A DNA stretch of 6,078 nt, taken from the NCBI GenBank assembly GCA_040758525.1, contig JBFLVQ010000591.1, positions 1 to 6,078 on the forward strand. The letters run 5' to 3'. Source of the stretch: JBFLVQ01 sp040758525 (GTDB taxonomy: Bacteria; Acidobacteriota; Blastocatellia; Chloracidobacteriales; JADJPF01). The notes under the pieces are model-generated. The model ran no database searches. It saw only the letters and a program-made list of their open reading frames with translations, and was not told the origin of the DNA. The position numbers and the translations under genes were made by a program. Shown in pieces: positions 5,375 through 6,078 of the stretch (positions are counted from its first letter, which is position 1; every line of letters begins with the position of its first letter).

Positions 5375-6078
5375 TACATCATCGTCTTGTAGGTTCGCTT
5401 CTATAACTTGATACTGTCGTTGCTTGCCATTCACAGGGTGGAATTTCTTATCAATGAACTTTGCCCTGGCAGCCTCAATCGAGCGCTCGTAGCCATACAC
5501 ACGTAATGCCGCGCTCTTCTGCTCTTGATTAGACAGGTTAAGTAGATCCGAAGGTGAAATGGTTTTATCTACAATTGATTTCCATAGCTTGGCTTCAAAG
5601 TAGATCCCGTGAAGATAATGCAATTCATAACCATCTGACCAACCAATGGCAGCATTAGTTTCACTATGCAGGCCATTGTTATTTTCATGTTTAATATGGG
5701 ATGGTAATGTTGAGACTATGCACAGGCCATCAAATTGTATACAGTCATAAATTCCGGATCGCAGTAGATCACAAAACTTTTCAAAGTTAGCATGATTAAG
5801 AACGCCAATCTCTCGGAAATAATCAAAGAATGAAGCCCAACCAAAATCGGCAACATTACCATAGTGTGCAAAATCAAACCATTGTAGCTTTTCAAATCTA
5901 ATTTGATCCCGCACATGATCCCGTACCTGATCTCGCACCTGAGCCCCTACCTGTGCCCACACTTGAGTCCCCACCTGAACCCCCACTTGATCCCACACCT
6001 GTGCCCGCACCTGTGCCCGTACCTGTGCCCCCACCTGAGCCTCTACTTGATCCCACACCTGTGTCCACACCTGTGCCC
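5342..6078 (-). CDS. tetrapeptide-repeat protein, DUF6745-like, 5'-partial and 3'-frameshifted
   Basis: Function is unknown. The reading frame is open to the window edge. The first possible start, GTG at 6070, lies inside the repeat array, so the true N-terminus is almost certainly beyond 6078. Numbered from 6070, residues 2-57 are 14 tandem tetrapeptides (such as WDQV, RAQV, GAQV, RDQV). A globular domain follows: FAHYGNVADFGWASFFDYFREIG (67-89), DGLCIVS, then LHSETNAAIGWSDGYELHYLHGIYF. The aromatic GW-x-x-F-F-D-Y-F motif and the LHSE...DGYELHYLHG motif match what I recall of DUF6745 proteins, which often carry similar QV repeats. The domain continues through an Ala/Glu-rich region to FHPVNGKQRQYQVIEANL. 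The last 11 or so residues appear frameshifted. There is no membrane segment. The unique part is visibly AT-richer than the rest of the window, which may indicate transfer. The coding call is good; the family call is from memory. Confidence 0.78.
   Translation of the reverse strand, partial: AQVWTQVWDQVEAQVGAQVRAQVRAQVWDQVGVQVGTQVWAQVGAQVRDQVRDHVRDQIRFEKLQWFDFAHYGNVADFGWASFFDYFREIGVLNHANFEKFCDLLRSGIYDCIQFDGLCIVSTLPSHIKHENNNGLHSETNAAIGWSDGYELHYLHGIYFEAKLWKSIVDKTISPSDLLNLSNQEQKSAALRVYGYERSIEAARAKFIDKKFHPVNGKQRQYQVIEANLQDDDVPRSTRQSVLF
5900..6078 (-). repeat. 12-bp tandem coding repeat (x-x-Q-V tetrapeptides)
   Basis: At least 14 complete 12-bp units plus a partial one encode x-x-Q-V, with the first two positions drawn mainly from WD, RA, GA, RD, WT, EA and WA. 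The plus-strand core is a pyrimidine-rich C-C-x-x-A-C-C-T-G-x-x. Q and V positions vary synonymously (CAG/CAA, GTG/GTA), with only RDHV and RDQI deviating at the domain-proximal end. Units are multiples of three bases, so copy-number change would keep the frame. The array continues past the window end, so total copy number is unknown. Confidence 0.9.

Noticed and set aside
6068..6070. GTG as the true start of the repeat gene
   Set aside because: It is a repeat-unit valine codon, the frame stays open to the window edge, and no ribosome site precedes it.
5900..6078. 12-bp direct repeats considered as a CRISPR array or intergenic satellite
   Set aside because: There are no spacers, and the units are in-frame codons within an open reading frame with synonymous variation, so this is a coding repeat.

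Overview
The window looks like chromosomal DNA of a Gram-negative bacterium. Protein style, moderate G+C outside the right edge, E. coli-like sigma70 promoters and clear Shine-Dalgarno sites suggest a gammaproteobacterium. That placement is inference; no rRNA or other taxonomic marker is present.

Left part (1-2450), minus strand: a two-gene signalling operon. A PAS-PAS-HisKA sensor protein without a catalytic ATPase domain is followed, after 6 nt, by a PP2C-type serine/threonine phosphatase with a long C-terminal extension ending in a predicted coiled coil. A strong sigma70-like promoter (TTGACC-16-TATGAT) fixes the sensor start at 2387, not at the longer in-frame start at 2426.

Middle (2450-4963), plus strand: a second, divergent unit with its own promoter (TTGACT-17-TACTAT). 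It encodes an NAD(P)H-dependent aldo/keto reductase with an intact D-Y-K-H tetrad and then a GT28-type glycosyltransferase of the MGDG synthase/MurG-like group. Both divergent promoters lie within about 120 bp, so shared control is possible but unproven.

Right part (4964-6078), minus strand: a small unrecognised 72-aa ORF and, upstream of it, the 3' portion of a gene running off the window edge. That gene encodes at least 14 tandem tetrapeptides (consensus x-x-Q-V), then a domain resembling the family I recall as DUF6745. Its 3' end appears frameshifted at a run of four C (plus-strand GGGG, 5371-5374). Removing one C restores a family-like C-terminus ending at 5287. This locus is AT-richer than its neighbours and is the least explained part of the window. 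I see no CRISPR array, tRNA, rRNA, transposase or complete novel multi-gene system.
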